Shown: positions 10,977 to 20,580, counted from the first letter of the stretch. The stretch: 21,085 bases of DNA from Clostridium_T sp040217795 (GCA_040217795.1 JBEHWK010000056.1:1-21085); one strand, 5' to 3'. Notes: generated from the sequence alone by a model not told the origin. Numbers and translations: made by a program.

Positions 10977-13900
10977 TTGAGGAAAAGTTTTAGAGGAAGA
11001 AATATTGCTGCATTCATGGCTTTAATGCTGGTTTTCAATATTCTCATTCAATTTTTTACAGTGTTTAAAGCCAATGCGCAAACTTTGCAGTATACTGCAT
11101 GCTATCCTGATCCAGTAACAGGAACTGTCAAGTTTATTGTTAAGTATGATGACGGAGGAACAAATCCATCAAATGCTTACGTAGTGGCGAATTTCAACAA
11201 CTGGTCCTATGACCCGAGCTGCATGCTCACATGGCAGCAGGATCCCAGTGATGGTGTTTACAAAATGATGGGAACTGTTTCACTGGCTCCGGGAACTTAT
11301 GAATATAAGTTCAGAGTTCATTACGGAACCGGAACAAACGGAACTGATGATCCGTGGGTTGATCCTACAGGAACCAATGGGGCTAATGGTGTATTCACTC
11401 TGGATGCTCTGACAAAAGGCATGAAGGTAATATCTTCAAGAAATCAGGTTGCACCTGGAGAATCTGCGGCTTTGGCGGCAGATTTGTATAAAGATGATGG
11501 AACAATTGAAGCTTTGAGTCCAAGCTATTCCATAGAACCTGCTGTATCAGGAGCTTCAATCGGCACTGATGGGATATTGAAGACAGATACAACAGTTCAG
11601 GCAGGAACTTCAATCAATGTCAAAGCCTCAACAGCTGATGGAAAAACAGCTGTAAAAACTATCAATGTGATAGCTGAGGACCCATTGGCAAGCCAGAACA
11701 CTGTGCAGTATTTCAGATATGATTCATCCTCTTATGATGGATGGAATGTATGGGCATGGGGCAGTGATTCAGGAGCCGGTTTCAATTTCAGCGAGGACAC
11801 TGATTTTGGAAAGTTAGCCGGTATTGGATCCAATACTTCATTCCTGATGAGAAGATCAGCTTCAGGCAATGACTGGGCGGAGCAGACTGGAGATATGTCT
11901 GTGCTTTCAGGAGCAAAAGAAGTTTATGTAATTGAGAATGACAGCAAAGTATATACAGATTTCAGAGAAGCTGTTAATGCTGCAAAACCTAAGGTAATTA
12001 CAGCAATAATGGATTCAAAAAATCAAATTACAGCATATCTGACAAATGCTCCACGAGCTGGGACAAGCTTCGATGTGTATATGGATGGAAATAAAATAGA
12101 AGGTTCTGTATCAGCTTTAAACGATAAGAAAGTTACTATTACTCTTCCTGACAATTTCAATCTGGACCCTTCCAAGCTTTTGGAAGTAAAGCCGTCAATG
12201 ATGTTCAACAGCTGCACGGTTACAATGAGGAAGGTATTAGACAGCTATTACTATACTGGAAACGATTTAGGCGCCACTTATACAAGTACCGGCATAGACC
12301 TGAAACTTTGGGCACCTACAGCTGACAGCGTAAATGTAATGACTTACAGCAATTATTCAGATTCTCAGGAAAGCGGGACAGCTGTACCAATGACAAAGGA
12401 TGCAGCAACAGGAGTCTGGTCTGTCTCTTTGGACAGGAGCAGCAATTATGGGAAGTATTTCATGTACAAGCTTAATTTTTACAGCGGAACTTCCAGTGAT
12501 AAAACTACCTATGCAGTTGATCCATATGCTACTGCAGTGGGGCTGAATGGAGATAAAGGAGCATTGATCTCCATGGACGACCAGGGGACAATCCCTGAAA
12601 AGTGGAATCCTATGGAAAAACCAGCTTTAGTAAACCAGGAAGATTCAATAATTTATGAAATGCATATGAGGGATTTTACAATAGACCCTGATTCAGGTGT
12701 TGATGAGAATTACAGAGGTAAATTCCTTGGAGCTGCACAGACTGGAACAGTATATACTGCTCCGGACGGAACAAAGGATACATCTGTAAAGACAGGTATA
12801 GATCACCTTAAGGAACTGGGAGTCACTCACGTGCATCTTATTCCTGTATATGACTTCGGAAGTGTGGATGAATCCAATACAACAGATCCAACTAACAGGA
12901 ACTGGGGATATGATCCTAAAAACTACAATGCTGTGGAAGGTTCTTACTCAACAAATCCAAGTGATCCTACGGTAAGAATCAAAGAATACAGACAGATGAT
13001 TCAAGGAATGCATGATGCCGGAATAAGGGTAATCATGGATGTGGTTTATAATCACATGCAGTCCACAACAAATATGGACAATATAGTTCAGGGATATTAT
13101 TTCAGAAGTGATGACATGGGAAGATACACTAATGGTTCAGGCTGCGGAAATGAAGTGGCTTCTGAAAGACCAATGGTGCATAAGTTCATTATTGATTCTT
13201 CAAAGCAATGGGCAACAAATTATAACATCGATGGTTTAAGGTTTGACCTTATGGCCCTGGTGGATAAAGATACAATTAAAGATGCCACAAATTCAATTAA
13301 AAGCATAAACCCTACAAATATAGTTTATGGTGAACCATGGACAGGCGGGTCAACAGCGCTTTCAAGCGACAAGCAGACAGTGGACGGAACTCAGAAGAAT
13401 AACCAGTTCGGAATGTTCAATGATACCTTCAGGGATGCCTTAAGGGGAGGAAATTCACCAGGTCAGGGATACGTAAACGGAGCTGCCAATTCCGATACAA
13501 CAGGAAAAGTGGAGGAGGGGCTGAAAGGATCCATCAACAGCCTTACAGCAGACCCTGAAGAGACAATAAATTATGCTGAAGTTCATGATAACTATTGTTT
13601 ATGGGATCAGATAACAAAGACACTTGGACAGGCACCAGACCAATATTTAAGCGGGCTTGATGCAAATGACCCGTTAAGTGATGAGATAGTAAAAAGAGAT
13701 ATTCTTACGCAGGGAATTCTTATGACTTCCCAGGGTATTCCTCTTACCCAGGCAGGAGGGGAATTTTTAAGAACAAAGAAAGGTGACGGAAACAGCTATA
13801 AGAGTTCTGATGATATAAATGAGATCGATTGGAAAAACAAGAAAGATTTCAATGAGGTTTTTGATTACAATAAAGGTCTTATACAGCTGAGAAAAGAGCA

Positions 13901-16900
13901 TCCTGCATTCAGAATGACCAATGCAGCAGACATTCAGAACAATCTGGATGTGTGGGCAGCTGCATATAACAGCAATGTTATTTTGACTCACCTTAAAAAT
14001 CATGCCAATGGTGATAAATGGACAAATATTGTGGTTATATATAATCCGACAGGAAGTGAATATAATCTGAATGATGGAGCAACAGGCTTCCCGGAACCAG
14101 CAGGCGGACAATGGCATATGGTTGTAAATGACACTCAGGCCGGAGTTACAGATATAGGCTCAGCATTCAGCGGAAAACCTGCAGTTAAGCCTTATTCAAT
14201 GATGGTTCTTTATGATCAGGAGCAGGAGGTAAAGACTCTTGACTGGAGTTACCTGTTCTCAGATCAAAGCAAGGATTACACAGAACCAATGGAACCTATA
14301 GCAGATGATGATGTAAAGGTAAGATTCCGTGCAAAGGCTGGAAATGTTACAGATGCGTATGTTCACTATTATGATATGGCTTCACCTTTATCAGGGGATC
14401 AGAAGATAGCTATGACAAAGATAACTGATGACAGTTTTTATACTTCAAATGGGTATGACAAGTTAAAGGTTGAATTCTGGGAAGGAGTGATACCAAAGGG
14501 TTCATCAGTAAAATTCTATGATTTTGAAGTAAAGAACGGGGATGCAACAGCGTGGATAAGCGGAGGAACCAATTCAAGCGGTGATAATAAAGGAGTAACT
14601 TCATATCAGCCTGCATCATCTGTCGGAACTGACTATGGCTTCAGGATAGTGCCGGGATATAAAACTGCTGATTGGTCAAAAGAGTCTATTATTTACCAGA
14701 TAATGGTTGACAGGTTCAGAAACGGAGATACTTCAAATGACAGGACAGTATTGGATCCTTCAGTTTCAAATGATCCTTTCGACTTTACAAAGCCTTCGGA
14801 AATAATGAACTGGAATGATGTCCCAAAAGCAGGATATGAGAGTGACGGAATCTGGAATAATGATTTCTTCAACGGAGATCTTGAAGGGGTGCAGCAGGCA
14901 CTTCCATATTTAAAGAATCAGCTTGGGGTTACAGGTGTTTATCTGATGCCTGTGTTCCAGTCACAGAGTAATCATAAATATGACACTGAAGACTATGAGT
15001 ATGCAGACAAAAATTTTGGAGGAAACAAGGGACTGCAAAGCCTTGTAAGCGGAGCACACAACAGCGGAATCAATGTGATTCTGGATGGAGTATTCAACCA
15101 TACAAGCAGTTCAAATGAAAGATTCAAGGATGCGTACAGCAATGTGAACTCACAATACAGGGACAATTATTTCTTTGGAAGCGGAGATGGATACTTATCT
15201 CAGGGTTATTACGGATGGAATGGTGTCGCAAGTCTGCCAAAGCTTAATTACGGAAGTGCTGATGTTCAGAACTACATTTATTCAGGTGATAATTCCATTG
15301 TGAAGAAATATCTGAAACAGCCTTACGGAATAGACGGATGGAGAATGGATGCAGGAGATGATGTTTCAAAGAGTCCGTCAGGATACAGCAGCGGATCTGA
15401 AACTCAGAAAAATGAAAATCTGGAAGTATGGGAAGGGATGAATACGGCAATCAGGAGCACTAACCCTAATGCATATATTCTTGGTGAGTACTGGGGAAAT
15501 GATTCACAATGGTTTGACGGCAAACACTGGGATGGAAAGATGAATTACAGCGGATTCCTGCTTCCGTTCGTTCAGAACAGAAACGCAAATTCATGGCTTG
15601 GAAGTCAATCTCTGGATAACAATGGAGGAGAAAGTGTAGCTGATATAGGTAAATTTACAAGAAACCAACTGAAGACATTGCCATATCAGGCAGCATTAAA
15701 TTCAACAAACTCAATCTCCACTCATGACAGACCAAGATTCCTTGACTGGGATTATACAGGAAAAGGCAATAAGGCAATGATGGAGTTGGCTGCAACACTT
15801 CAAATGACCTATATAGGCGTTCCTATGATTTACTACGGAGATGAAATCGGGACTGCATCACAAGCATCAAGAACTGATAAAAGCAGTCTTGATCAAGGAA
15901 ATGACCCATATAACAGAGGAACCTTTGACTGGAATATTTCAGACTGGGATATGGATATGTTCAATGATTACAGAAACCTTATAGAAACACGCAAGGACCA
16001 TAAGAATGCTTTGGTATATGGTGCTTTTGAAGAAGTGGTATCTCATAAAGACAATAAATATATAGTTTATGCACGTTATGGAAATAATGACAGGTCTCTT
16101 GTGGTCTTAAACAATAGCGGCGAGAATTCAAGCAAGCTTATTACTGTGAATGATGTTTACAGATATGGTTTCAAAGACGGAGATGTGCTGAGAGACGTTA
16201 TGACAGGAAATACTGTTAAGGTTTCAGATGGAACAGTTGCAATAAACTCAAAAGACATGAGCGCTTCAGTTTATGTTTTAGATGATCCTGCAAGCAATCT
16301 TCAGCCGGTAACTCAGCCGGCACTTGACACAACAGTTAAGGACAGCAGAACACAGTTGGGTGAAGTGAAAAATGTGAAATACGCTGTTTCAAATACAGAA
16401 TCAGGTGTAAAGGCAGATGTTGCATGGGACAGCTACACAGACACAAATGCAAAAGATATACTTGTAAGAGTATATGACAGCAGCAATGTTGTATGTGGAG
16501 AAAAGAGAATTGCATTAAGCGAAAAATTATGCACATTTGATAATCTGCCACAAGGAAATTACAAGGTTGCAGTAAGGGCTGAAGCAGACAGATCAAAGAC
16601 TGATTCAGCCGGGGTGGATGATCAATATGCGGACAGTATCTACACAATTGCTGCAGCAGTGAGTGATGTAACTCCTGATGTTAAAGGTGTTACGTTAGAT
16701 AAAACAACTGCATCTGTACAGACAGGCGAGACATTCCAGCTGACAGCTCAGATAGACCCTGTGGATGCATATGATAAAACAGTTGTATGGAGCTCTGACA
16801 ACACATCTGTGGCTAATGTAGATGAAAATGGAATGGTTACAGCTGCAGGAGAAGGAACAGCTGTAATAAAAGTTACAACAAATGATGGAAACTATACTGC

Positions 16901-17249
16901 AGAATGTACTGTAACTGTGAAGAGCAGCTATACTATACTGCTTGAAGCAGCTGAAAAGGCTGTTAAAGCGTATGAGGACCTGGCAAATGGTGATCTCTCA
17001 ACTCAGGCATTGATAGATGCAGCAAAAGCAGTTAAGGAAAAGATAGACTTGACAGGGCTTATAGTAACTGATGCAGCTTTGTTAAAAGCAAGAATAACAG
17101 CGGCTGATGAGAAAATAAAAGAAGCCCAGAAAGCAATTCATTCTAAAATGTCTGTTAAGGGCACATCAGTAACTGAAGTCTCAAAATTGCTGCAGCGATT
17201 TTGTCAGTATCAAGTAATAGCATTCAGGAAACTTATAATAAGAGAATAA
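10977..17249 (+). CDS. Secreted two-headed amylopullulanase (pullulanase + alpha-amylase)
   Basis: A protein of about 2090 aa with a signal peptide (basic start, hydrophobic LMLVFNILIQFFTVF, cut after ANA). Order of domains: CBM48-like starch module (~36-130), Ig-like (~140-235), CBM41-like (~240-335), pullulanase N-domains (~340-545), GH13 pullulanase (~555-930) with IMDVVYNH, GLRFDLM (nucleophile D757), VYGEPW (acid E786) and EVHDN (D871), its C-domain, a CBM34-like N-domain (~1105-1225), a second GH13 (~1235-1660) with ILDGVFNH, GWRMDAG (D1458), LGEYW (E1504) and STHDR (D1584), an Fn3-like region, Big_2 (~1900-1980) and a helical tail. It would split alpha-1,6 and alpha-1,4 links of starch or pullulan outside the cell. 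TTG 10977 is preferred, with AGGGGGA 8 nt upstream; ATG 10959 is in frame but lacks a site. No SLH or LPXTG anchor is present. Confidence 0.9.
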   Translation: MRKSFRGRNIAAFMALMLVFNILIQFFTVFKANAQTLQYTACYPDPVTGTVKFIVKYDDGGTNPSNAYVVANFNNWSYDPSCMLTWQQDPSDGVYKMMGTVSLAPGTYEYKFRVHYGTGTNGTDDPWVDPTGTNGANGVFTLDALTKGMKVISSRNQVAPGESAALAADLYKDDGTIEALSPSYSIEPAVSGASIGTDGILKTDTTVQAGTSINVKASTADGKTAVKTINVIAEDPLASQNTVQYFRYDSSSYDGWNVWAWGSDSGAGFNFSEDTDFGKLAGIGSNTSFLMRRSASGNDWAEQTGDMSVLSGAKEVYVIENDSKVYTDFREAVNAAKPKVITAIMDSKNQITAYLTNAPRAGTSFDVYMDGNKIEGSVSALNDKKVTITLPDNFNLDPSKLLEVKPSMMFNSCTVTMRKVLDSYYYTGNDLGATYTSTGIDLKLWAPTADSVNVMTYSNYSDSQESGTAVPMTKDAATGVWSVSLDRSSNYGKYFMYKLNFYSGTSSDKTTYAVDPYATAVGLNGDKGALISMDDQGTIPEKWNPMEKPALVNQEDSIIYEMHMRDFTIDPDSGVDENYRGKFLGAAQTGTVYTAPDGTKDTSVKTGIDHLKELGVTHVHLIPVYDFGSVDESNTTDPTNRNWGYDPKNYNAVEGSYSTNPSDPTVRIKEYRQMIQGMHDAGIRVIMDVVYNHMQSTTNMDNIVQGYYFRSDDMGRYTNGSGCGNEVASERPMVHKFIIDSSKQWATNYNIDGLRFDLMALVDKDTIKDATNSIKSINPTNIVYGEPWTGGSTALSSDKQTVDGTQKNNQFGMFNDTFRDALRGGNSPGQGYVNGAANSDTTGKVEEGLKGSINSLTADPEETINYAEVHDNYCLWDQITKTLGQAPDQYLSGLDANDPLSDEIVKRDILTQGILMTSQGIPLTQAGGEFLRTKKGDGNSYKSSDDINEIDWKNKKDFNEVFDYNKGLIQLRKEHPAFRMTNAADIQNNLDVWAAAYNSNVILTHLKNHANGDKWTNIVVIYNPTGSEYNLNDGATGFPEPAGGQWHMVVNDTQAGVTDIGSAFSGKPAVKPYSMMVLYDQEQEVKTLDWSYLFSDQSKDYTEPMEPIADDDVKVRFRAKAGNVTDAYVHYYDMASPLSGDQKIAMTKITDDSFYTSNGYDKLKVEFWEGVIPKGSSVKFYDFEVKNGDATAWISGGTNSSGDNKGVTSYQPASSVGTDYGFRIVPGYKTADWSKESIIYQIMVDRFRNGDTSNDRTVLDPSVSNDPFDFTKPSEIMNWNDVPKAGYESDGIWNNDFFNGDLEGVQQALPYLKNQLGVTGVYLMPVFQSQSNHKYDTEDYEYADKNFGGNKGLQSLVSGAHNSGINVILDGVFNHTSSSNERFKDAYSNVNSQYRDNYFFGSGDGYLSQGYYGWNGVASLPKLNYGSADVQNYIYSGDNSIVKKYLKQPYGIDGWRMDAGDDVSKSPSGYSSGSETQKNENLEVWEGMNTAIRSTNPNAYILGEYWGNDSQWFDGKHWDGKMNYSGFLLPFVQNRNANSWLGSQSLDNNGGESVADIGKFTRNQLKTLPYQAALNSTNSISTHDRPRFLDWDYTGKGNKAMMELAATLQMTYIGVPMIYYGDEIGTASQASRTDKSSLDQGNDPYNRGTFDWNISDWDMDMFNDYRNLIETRKDHKNALVYGAFEEVVSHKDNKYIVYARYGNNDRSLVVLNNSGENSSKLITVNDVYRYGFKDGDVLRDVMTGNTVKVSDGTVAINSKDMSASVYVLDDPASNLQPVTQPALDTTVKDSRTQLGEVKNVKYAVSNTESGVKADVAWDSYTDTNAKDILVRVYDSSNVVCGEKRIALSEKLCTFDNLPQGNYKVAVRAEADRSKTDSAGVDDQYADSIYTIAAAVSDVTPDVKGVTLDKTTASVQTGETFQLTAQIDPVDAYDKTVVWSSDNTSVANVDENGMVTAAGEGTAVIKVTTNDGNYTAECTVTVKSSYTILLEAAEKAVKAYEDLANGDLSTQALIDAAKAVKEKIDLTGLIVTDAALLKARITAADEKIKEAQKAIHSKMSVKGTSVTEVSKLLQRFCQYQVIAFRKLIIRE

Positions 17250-17277
17250 TAATCAACACTTAATTAAAACAGCTAAG

Positions 17278-17317
17278 AACCCTTTCAAAGGTAAACCTTG
17301 AAAGGGTTTAATTTTTT
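17278..17317 (+). terminator. Terminator of the amylopullulanase gene
   Basis: AACCCTTTCAA (17278-17288) and TTGAAAGGGTT (17298-17308) form an 11-bp stem followed by TAATTTTTTT. Confidence 0.92.
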
Positions 17318-17340
17318 TGTTAAAAAAAGAAAAAATTCCA

Positions 17341-17369
17341 TTGACATATTCCTATAGGAATACTATACT
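17341..17369 (+). promoter_or_regulatory. Promoter of the amino-acid ABC transporter operon
   Basis: Consensus TTGACA (17341-17346), exactly 17-nt spacer and TATACT (17364-17369). The spacer is occupied by a 16-bp palindrome. The leader is about 80 nt. Confidence 0.87.
17347..17362. promoter_or_regulatory. Palindromic operator in the promoter spacer, CymR-like
   Basis: TATTCCTATAGGAATA is a perfect 16-bp palindrome lying between the -35 and -10 boxes, so a bound protein would repress. The ATTCC...GGAAT form resembles the sites of CymR and other Rrf2-family cysteine regulators as I recall them; this assignment is inference and rests partly on the downstream genes. Confidence 0.6.
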
Positions 17370-17458
17370 ATGAAATATATTATTCCTGCAAACATATAGA
17401 GATAGTAGGGATTGTAATTGGGGGATATACAAATATATTTGAAAAGGGGATTAAAACT

Positions 17459-18325
17459 ATGAAAAGAAAACAAATATCAAGATTAGCAGCATTAGGACTT
17501 ATAGCGGTAACTTTAATTACAGGGGTATCAGGATGCGGACTTAAAAAATCAGCAGCAAGTACTGAAGCTAAAACGGTAACAAAGGTTAAGGTGGCATTTG
17601 ATCAGACAATAAAACCAATTTCCTACATAGACGACAAGGGAAATCCTACTGGTTATGATATTGAAGCTATGAAACTTGTTGACGAGGCTCTTCCTGATTA
17701 TGAGTTTGAATATATAGGAACTACAAGCGATGACTTGCTTTTGGGAGTTCAGCAAGGCAAATATGATGTGGGTGTGAAGAATGCATTCTGGACACAGGAA
17801 AGAACTGAAAAGTTCTTATTTCCTAAAGAATTCCTAGGCTTAAGCAGTGCAGGACTTGTACTTAAGAAATCCAACGAGAATATAAAGACTTTATCAGATT
17901 TTGCTTCAAAGGGACTGACATTAGCTCCTATCGCAGCAAATAATGCACAATATACAATCATTGATGAATATAACAAGGCAAATCCGAACAACCAGGTGAA
18001 ACTGAAAGCAGGAGATTCATTCACTGTTGACGTGGTTCAATGGGTAAATGAAGGACGTGTTGACGGAGGTGTGACTATTGAAGGGATGTTTGAAAAACAG
18101 GTAACTGCAAAAGACGGACAATATCATAACCTGGCAAATGACGTAGTCTATAATGAATTCGCTGTAATTAAAACATGGCCATTATTCAACAAGAGCCATC
18201 AGGCATTGGCAGATGCTTATGATAAAGCAATAAAGCAGATTAAAGAAGAAAAGAAAACCAACGAATTAAGCACACAATTCTACGGAAAAGATTTATTCAA
18301 GGTTCTGGATTCAGTTAAGAGATAA
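17459..18325 (+). CDS. Amino-acid ABC transporter substrate-binding lipoprotein
   Basis: A 288-aa family-3 solute-binding protein (SBP_bac_3) that captures a polar amino acid outside the membrane. The signal peptide has a basic start (MKRKQISR), a hydrophobic core and a lipobox VSGC with the lipidated Cys26. The mature part shows the classical opening KVKVAFDQTIKPISYIDDKGNPTGYDIEAMK, a GVQQGKYDVGVKNAFWTQER segment where this family places its first ligand loop, and NEGRVDGGV in the second lobe. Sequence alone does not fix the ligand; cystine or a cysteine derivative is suggested by the operator and by the hydrolase gene downstream. AAGGGGA lies 9-10 nt before ATG 17459. First gene of the operon. 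Confidence 0.88.
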   Translation: MKRKQISRLAALGLIAVTLITGVSGCGLKKSAASTEAKTVTKVKVAFDQTIKPISYIDDKGNPTGYDIEAMKLVDEALPDYEFEYIGTTSDDLLLGVQQGKYDVGVKNAFWTQERTEKFLFPKEFLGLSSAGLVLKKSNENIKTLSDFASKGLTLAPIAANNAQYTIIDEYNKANPNNQVKLKAGDSFTVDVVQWVNEGRVDGGVTIEGMFEKQVTAKDGQYHNLANDVVYNEFAVIKTWPLFNKSHQALADAYDKAIKQIKEEKKTNELSTQFYGKDLFKVLDSVKR

Positions 18326-18346
18326 AATATTGATGGAGGGTGAAAC

Positions 18347-19054
18347 ATGGAGAAGTATTTCAATTCAGCATATATAATTCAGACAATACCAAAGTTATTG
18401 CCTTATTTAAGTGTGACATTCACGGTTACTGGCCTGTCTGTACTGTTTGGAACTCTCTTAGGTTTCATCATTGCCACAGCCAAAATAAGAAAAGGCAGGA
18501 TTGCAAGAAAAATAGCGGAGGGCTACACTACAGCATTGAGGTGCACACCATCCATAGTCCTGCTTTTCCTGATTTACTACGGGGTTCCGGAAATCTCAAG
18601 GGTATTTGGGGTAGACCTGGACAACATAGACAAGAGTGTGTTCATAGTCATTACATTTTCACTTCAGTTTGCAGCTTCCATGTCCGAGGTTATCAGGACT
18701 GCATATGAGTCTGTAGACAAAGGTCAGTTTGAAGCTGCAGTAAGCGTAGGATTGAGCAACATCCAGGCATACAGCAGGATTGTTTTTCCTCAGGCATTTG
18801 CAGTGGCTATTCCTAATATAGGGAATGCATTTCTTTCACTGATAAAAGAAGGGTCTCTGGCTTATACTATAGGGCTGCTGGATGTCATGGGAAAGGCTAT
18901 GCTTATTGTCACCAGCAACTTTAATGCACACGGCCTTGAAACGTATATGGCACTTTCAATTATTTACTGGGTACTTTCAATTCTTATTGAGCAGCTTTTC
19001 TTCAGACTTGAAAAAATATACAGCAGAGGAAAGACGGCTGTAAGGGCTGTATAA
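18347..19054 (+). CDS. Amino-acid ABC transporter permease 1
   Basis: A 235-aa membrane subunit of the HisM/TcyL family of polar amino-acid importers. It has about five hydrophobic segments, beginning LLPYLSVTFTVTGLSVLFGTLLGF, an ALRCTPSIVLLFLIYYG segment matching the family's 'RGTP...Q' motif, and the ATPase-coupling EAA loop QFEAAVSVGLSNIQAYSRIVFPQA (about residues 127-150). TGGAGGG lies 6 nt before ATG 18347, 21 bp after the binding protein. It is distinct in sequence from permease 2, so the membrane channel is probably a heterodimer. Confidence 0.88.
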   Translation: MEKYFNSAYIIQTIPKLLPYLSVTFTVTGLSVLFGTLLGFIIATAKIRKGRIARKIAEGYTTALRCTPSIVLLFLIYYGVPEISRVFGVDLDNIDKSVFIVITFSLQFAASMSEVIRTAYESVDKGQFEAAVSVGLSNIQAYSRIVFPQAFAVAIPNIGNAFLSLIKEGSLAYTIGLLDVMGKAMLIVTSNFNAHGLETYMALSIIYWVLSILIEQLFFRLEKIYSRGKTAVRAV

Positions 19055-19066
19055 GGGGGTGGCGTA

Positions 19067-19780
19067 ATGTTTCTGGGGTTGAATGTTAAATTTCTGATTG
19101 ATACTTTTTTTGTGGCTCTCTCCGGGGCTCCCGCTGCACTGCTGGTTACTGTTATAGCCCTGGCTGTGGGAATACCTGCAGGATTTTTCCTGGCCCTTAC
19201 AAGGATGAATGAAGTTCCGGTTTTAAAGTATGTAAGTCAGGTATATGTGTCATTTGTAAGGGGAACACCTTTGATTATTCAGATATTCATCATTTATAAC
19301 AGTGTTCCTATTATATTGACAGCCATATTTGCAAAGTATGGCATTAAGATAAATATTTATGAGTTAAATCCAATCTGGTATGCATTTATTGTATTCTCAT
19401 TGAACACAATAGCAATTCTTTCAGAAGTGTTCCGCTCGGCATTGGGTACTGTCAGCAAGGGACAACTGGAGGCGGCACATTCGGTGGGATTGACCACGGT
19501 GCAGGCATACAGGACAGTCATCATTCCTCAGGCGCTTGTTTCAGCACTGCCTAATATTTGTACTGCAACCACAAACCTTATTAAGGGGACATCCTTAGGG
19601 TATGCAATGTCCCTGCAGGAAATCAACCTGAAGGCTAAGGTGGCGGCAAATGTCAGTTACAACTATATTGAGGCGTATATTGATATCTTCCTTGTATACC
19701 TGATTATATGTATGCTTGTGGAATATGGATTTAAGATACTGGAAAAGCGCATAAAAATTTATAAGGCTGTAGCAGCATAA
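19067..19780 (+). CDS. Amino-acid ABC transporter permease 2
   Basis: A 237-aa paralogue of permease 1, with canonical FVRGTPLIIQIFIIY (about residues 64-78) and EAA loop QLEAAHSVGLTTVQAYRTVIIPQA (about 140-163). About five membrane segments are visible. The start ATG 19067 follows AAGGGGGTGG and is only 12 bp after the stop of permease 1, indicating translational coupling. Two different permeases with one binding protein and one ATPase is the layout of Bacillus TcyLMN-type sulfur amino-acid importers, but also of other polar amino-acid systems. Confidence 0.88.
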   Translation: MFLGLNVKFLIDTFFVALSGAPAALLVTVIALAVGIPAGFFLALTRMNEVPVLKYVSQVYVSFVRGTPLIIQIFIIYNSVPIILTAIFAKYGIKINIYELNPIWYAFIVFSLNTIAILSEVFRSALGTVSKGQLEAAHSVGLTTVQAYRTVIIPQALVSALPNICTATTNLIKGTSLGYAMSLQEINLKAKVAANVSYNYIEAYIDIFLVYLIICMLVEYGFKILEKRIKIYKAVAA

Positions 19781-19805
19781 TGAGTGAGAATGGGGGCGGT
19801 TAATT

Positions 19806-20558
19806 TTGTTGGAAATCAGAAATATTCATAAAGCTTTTGGTAAAAATGAGATATTAAAAGGTGTTGATTTAAAAATAGATAAGGGTGACGTTGTAGTAGT
19901 TCTTGGTCCAAGCGGCTCAGGAAAGACAACTTTGTTGAGATGCATCAATTTTCTTGAAAAACCTGATGAAGGACATGCGCTCTTTGGGAATATAGACGTT
20001 AACCTTAAAAATGCAACCAGCAGGCAGATTCATGAAATAAGACAGAAAGTGGCTTTTGTATTCCAAAACTATAATCTTTTTAATAACAAGACAGCACTGG
20101 AAAATGTGACCCTTGGGCTTATTACAGGGAGAAAGGTTCCTAAGAAGGAAGCGGATGAAATTGGGAAAAAGGCACTGGACAAGGTGGGATTGTCAGGGAA
20201 ATATGATTTTTATCCCAGCCAGCTTTCAGGAGGACAGCAGCAACGGGTAGGTATTGCCAGAGCAGTTGCCTTGAATCCGGACATCATTCTCTTCGATGAA
20301 CCTACATCGGCACTGGATCCGGAACTTATCGGGGAAGTGCTTACAGTAATGAAGAATATAGCAAAGGAAGGTACAACCATGCTTGTTGTTACCCATGAAA
20401 TGTCTTTTGCACAGGATGTGGCAAACAGGGTGATTTTTATGGATGGCGGTGTTGTTGTGGAGGAAGGAGCTCCTGATGAGATATTCACAAGACCAAAGGA
20501 AGAAAGAACAAGACAATTTTTAAAAAGGGTTATACCGGACTTTACTTACTCTATCTAG
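19806..20558 (+). CDS. Amino-acid ABC transporter ATP-binding protein
   Basis: A 250-aa ATPase of the GlnQ/TcyN type that powers the importer. All motifs are intact: Walker A GPSGSGKTT (residues 34-42), Q-loop Q87 in VFQNYNLF, signature LSGGQ (140-144), Walker B IILFDEP (about 160-166) with catalytic Glu165, and switch His197 in VVTHEM. It reads from TTG 19806 (TTG TTG GAA), preceded by GGGGGCGG; no ATG is available near the conserved LEIRNIHK start, so a TTG start is supported. It lies 25 bp after permease 2 and completes the transporter. Confidence 0.92.
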   Translation: MLEIRNIHKAFGKNEILKGVDLKIDKGDVVVVLGPSGSGKTTLLRCINFLEKPDEGHALFGNIDVNLKNATSRQIHEIRQKVAFVFQNYNLFNNKTALENVTLGLITGRKVPKKEADEIGKKALDKVGLSGKYDFYPSQLSGGQQQRVGIARAVALNPDIILFDEPTSALDPELIGEVLTVMKNIAKEGTTMLVVTHEMSFAQDVANRVIFMDGGVVVEEGAPDEIFTRPKEERTRQFLKRVIPDFTYSI

Positions 20559-20580
20559 AAGAGCAGATTTTACTGCTCTT
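20559..20580 (+). terminator. Weak hairpin after the ABC ATPase gene
   Basis: AAGAGCAG (20559-20566) and CTGCTCTT (20573-20580) form an 8-bp stem directly after the stop codon. TAGAGGG follows, with no T-run, so it may attenuate rather than end transcription and let the operon continue into the next gene. Confidence 0.5.

Noticed and set aside
16336..16647. - strand frame of 103 codons inside the amylopullulanase gene
   Set aside because: It has Cys/His/Leu-rich nonsense composition, no start signals, and lies wholly inside a large supported gene.
18340..18708. A 122-codon + strand frame overlapping permease 1 in another frame
   Set aside because: Permease 1 in the other frame has conserved family motifs and a proper ribosome binding site; this frame has no recognisable domain.
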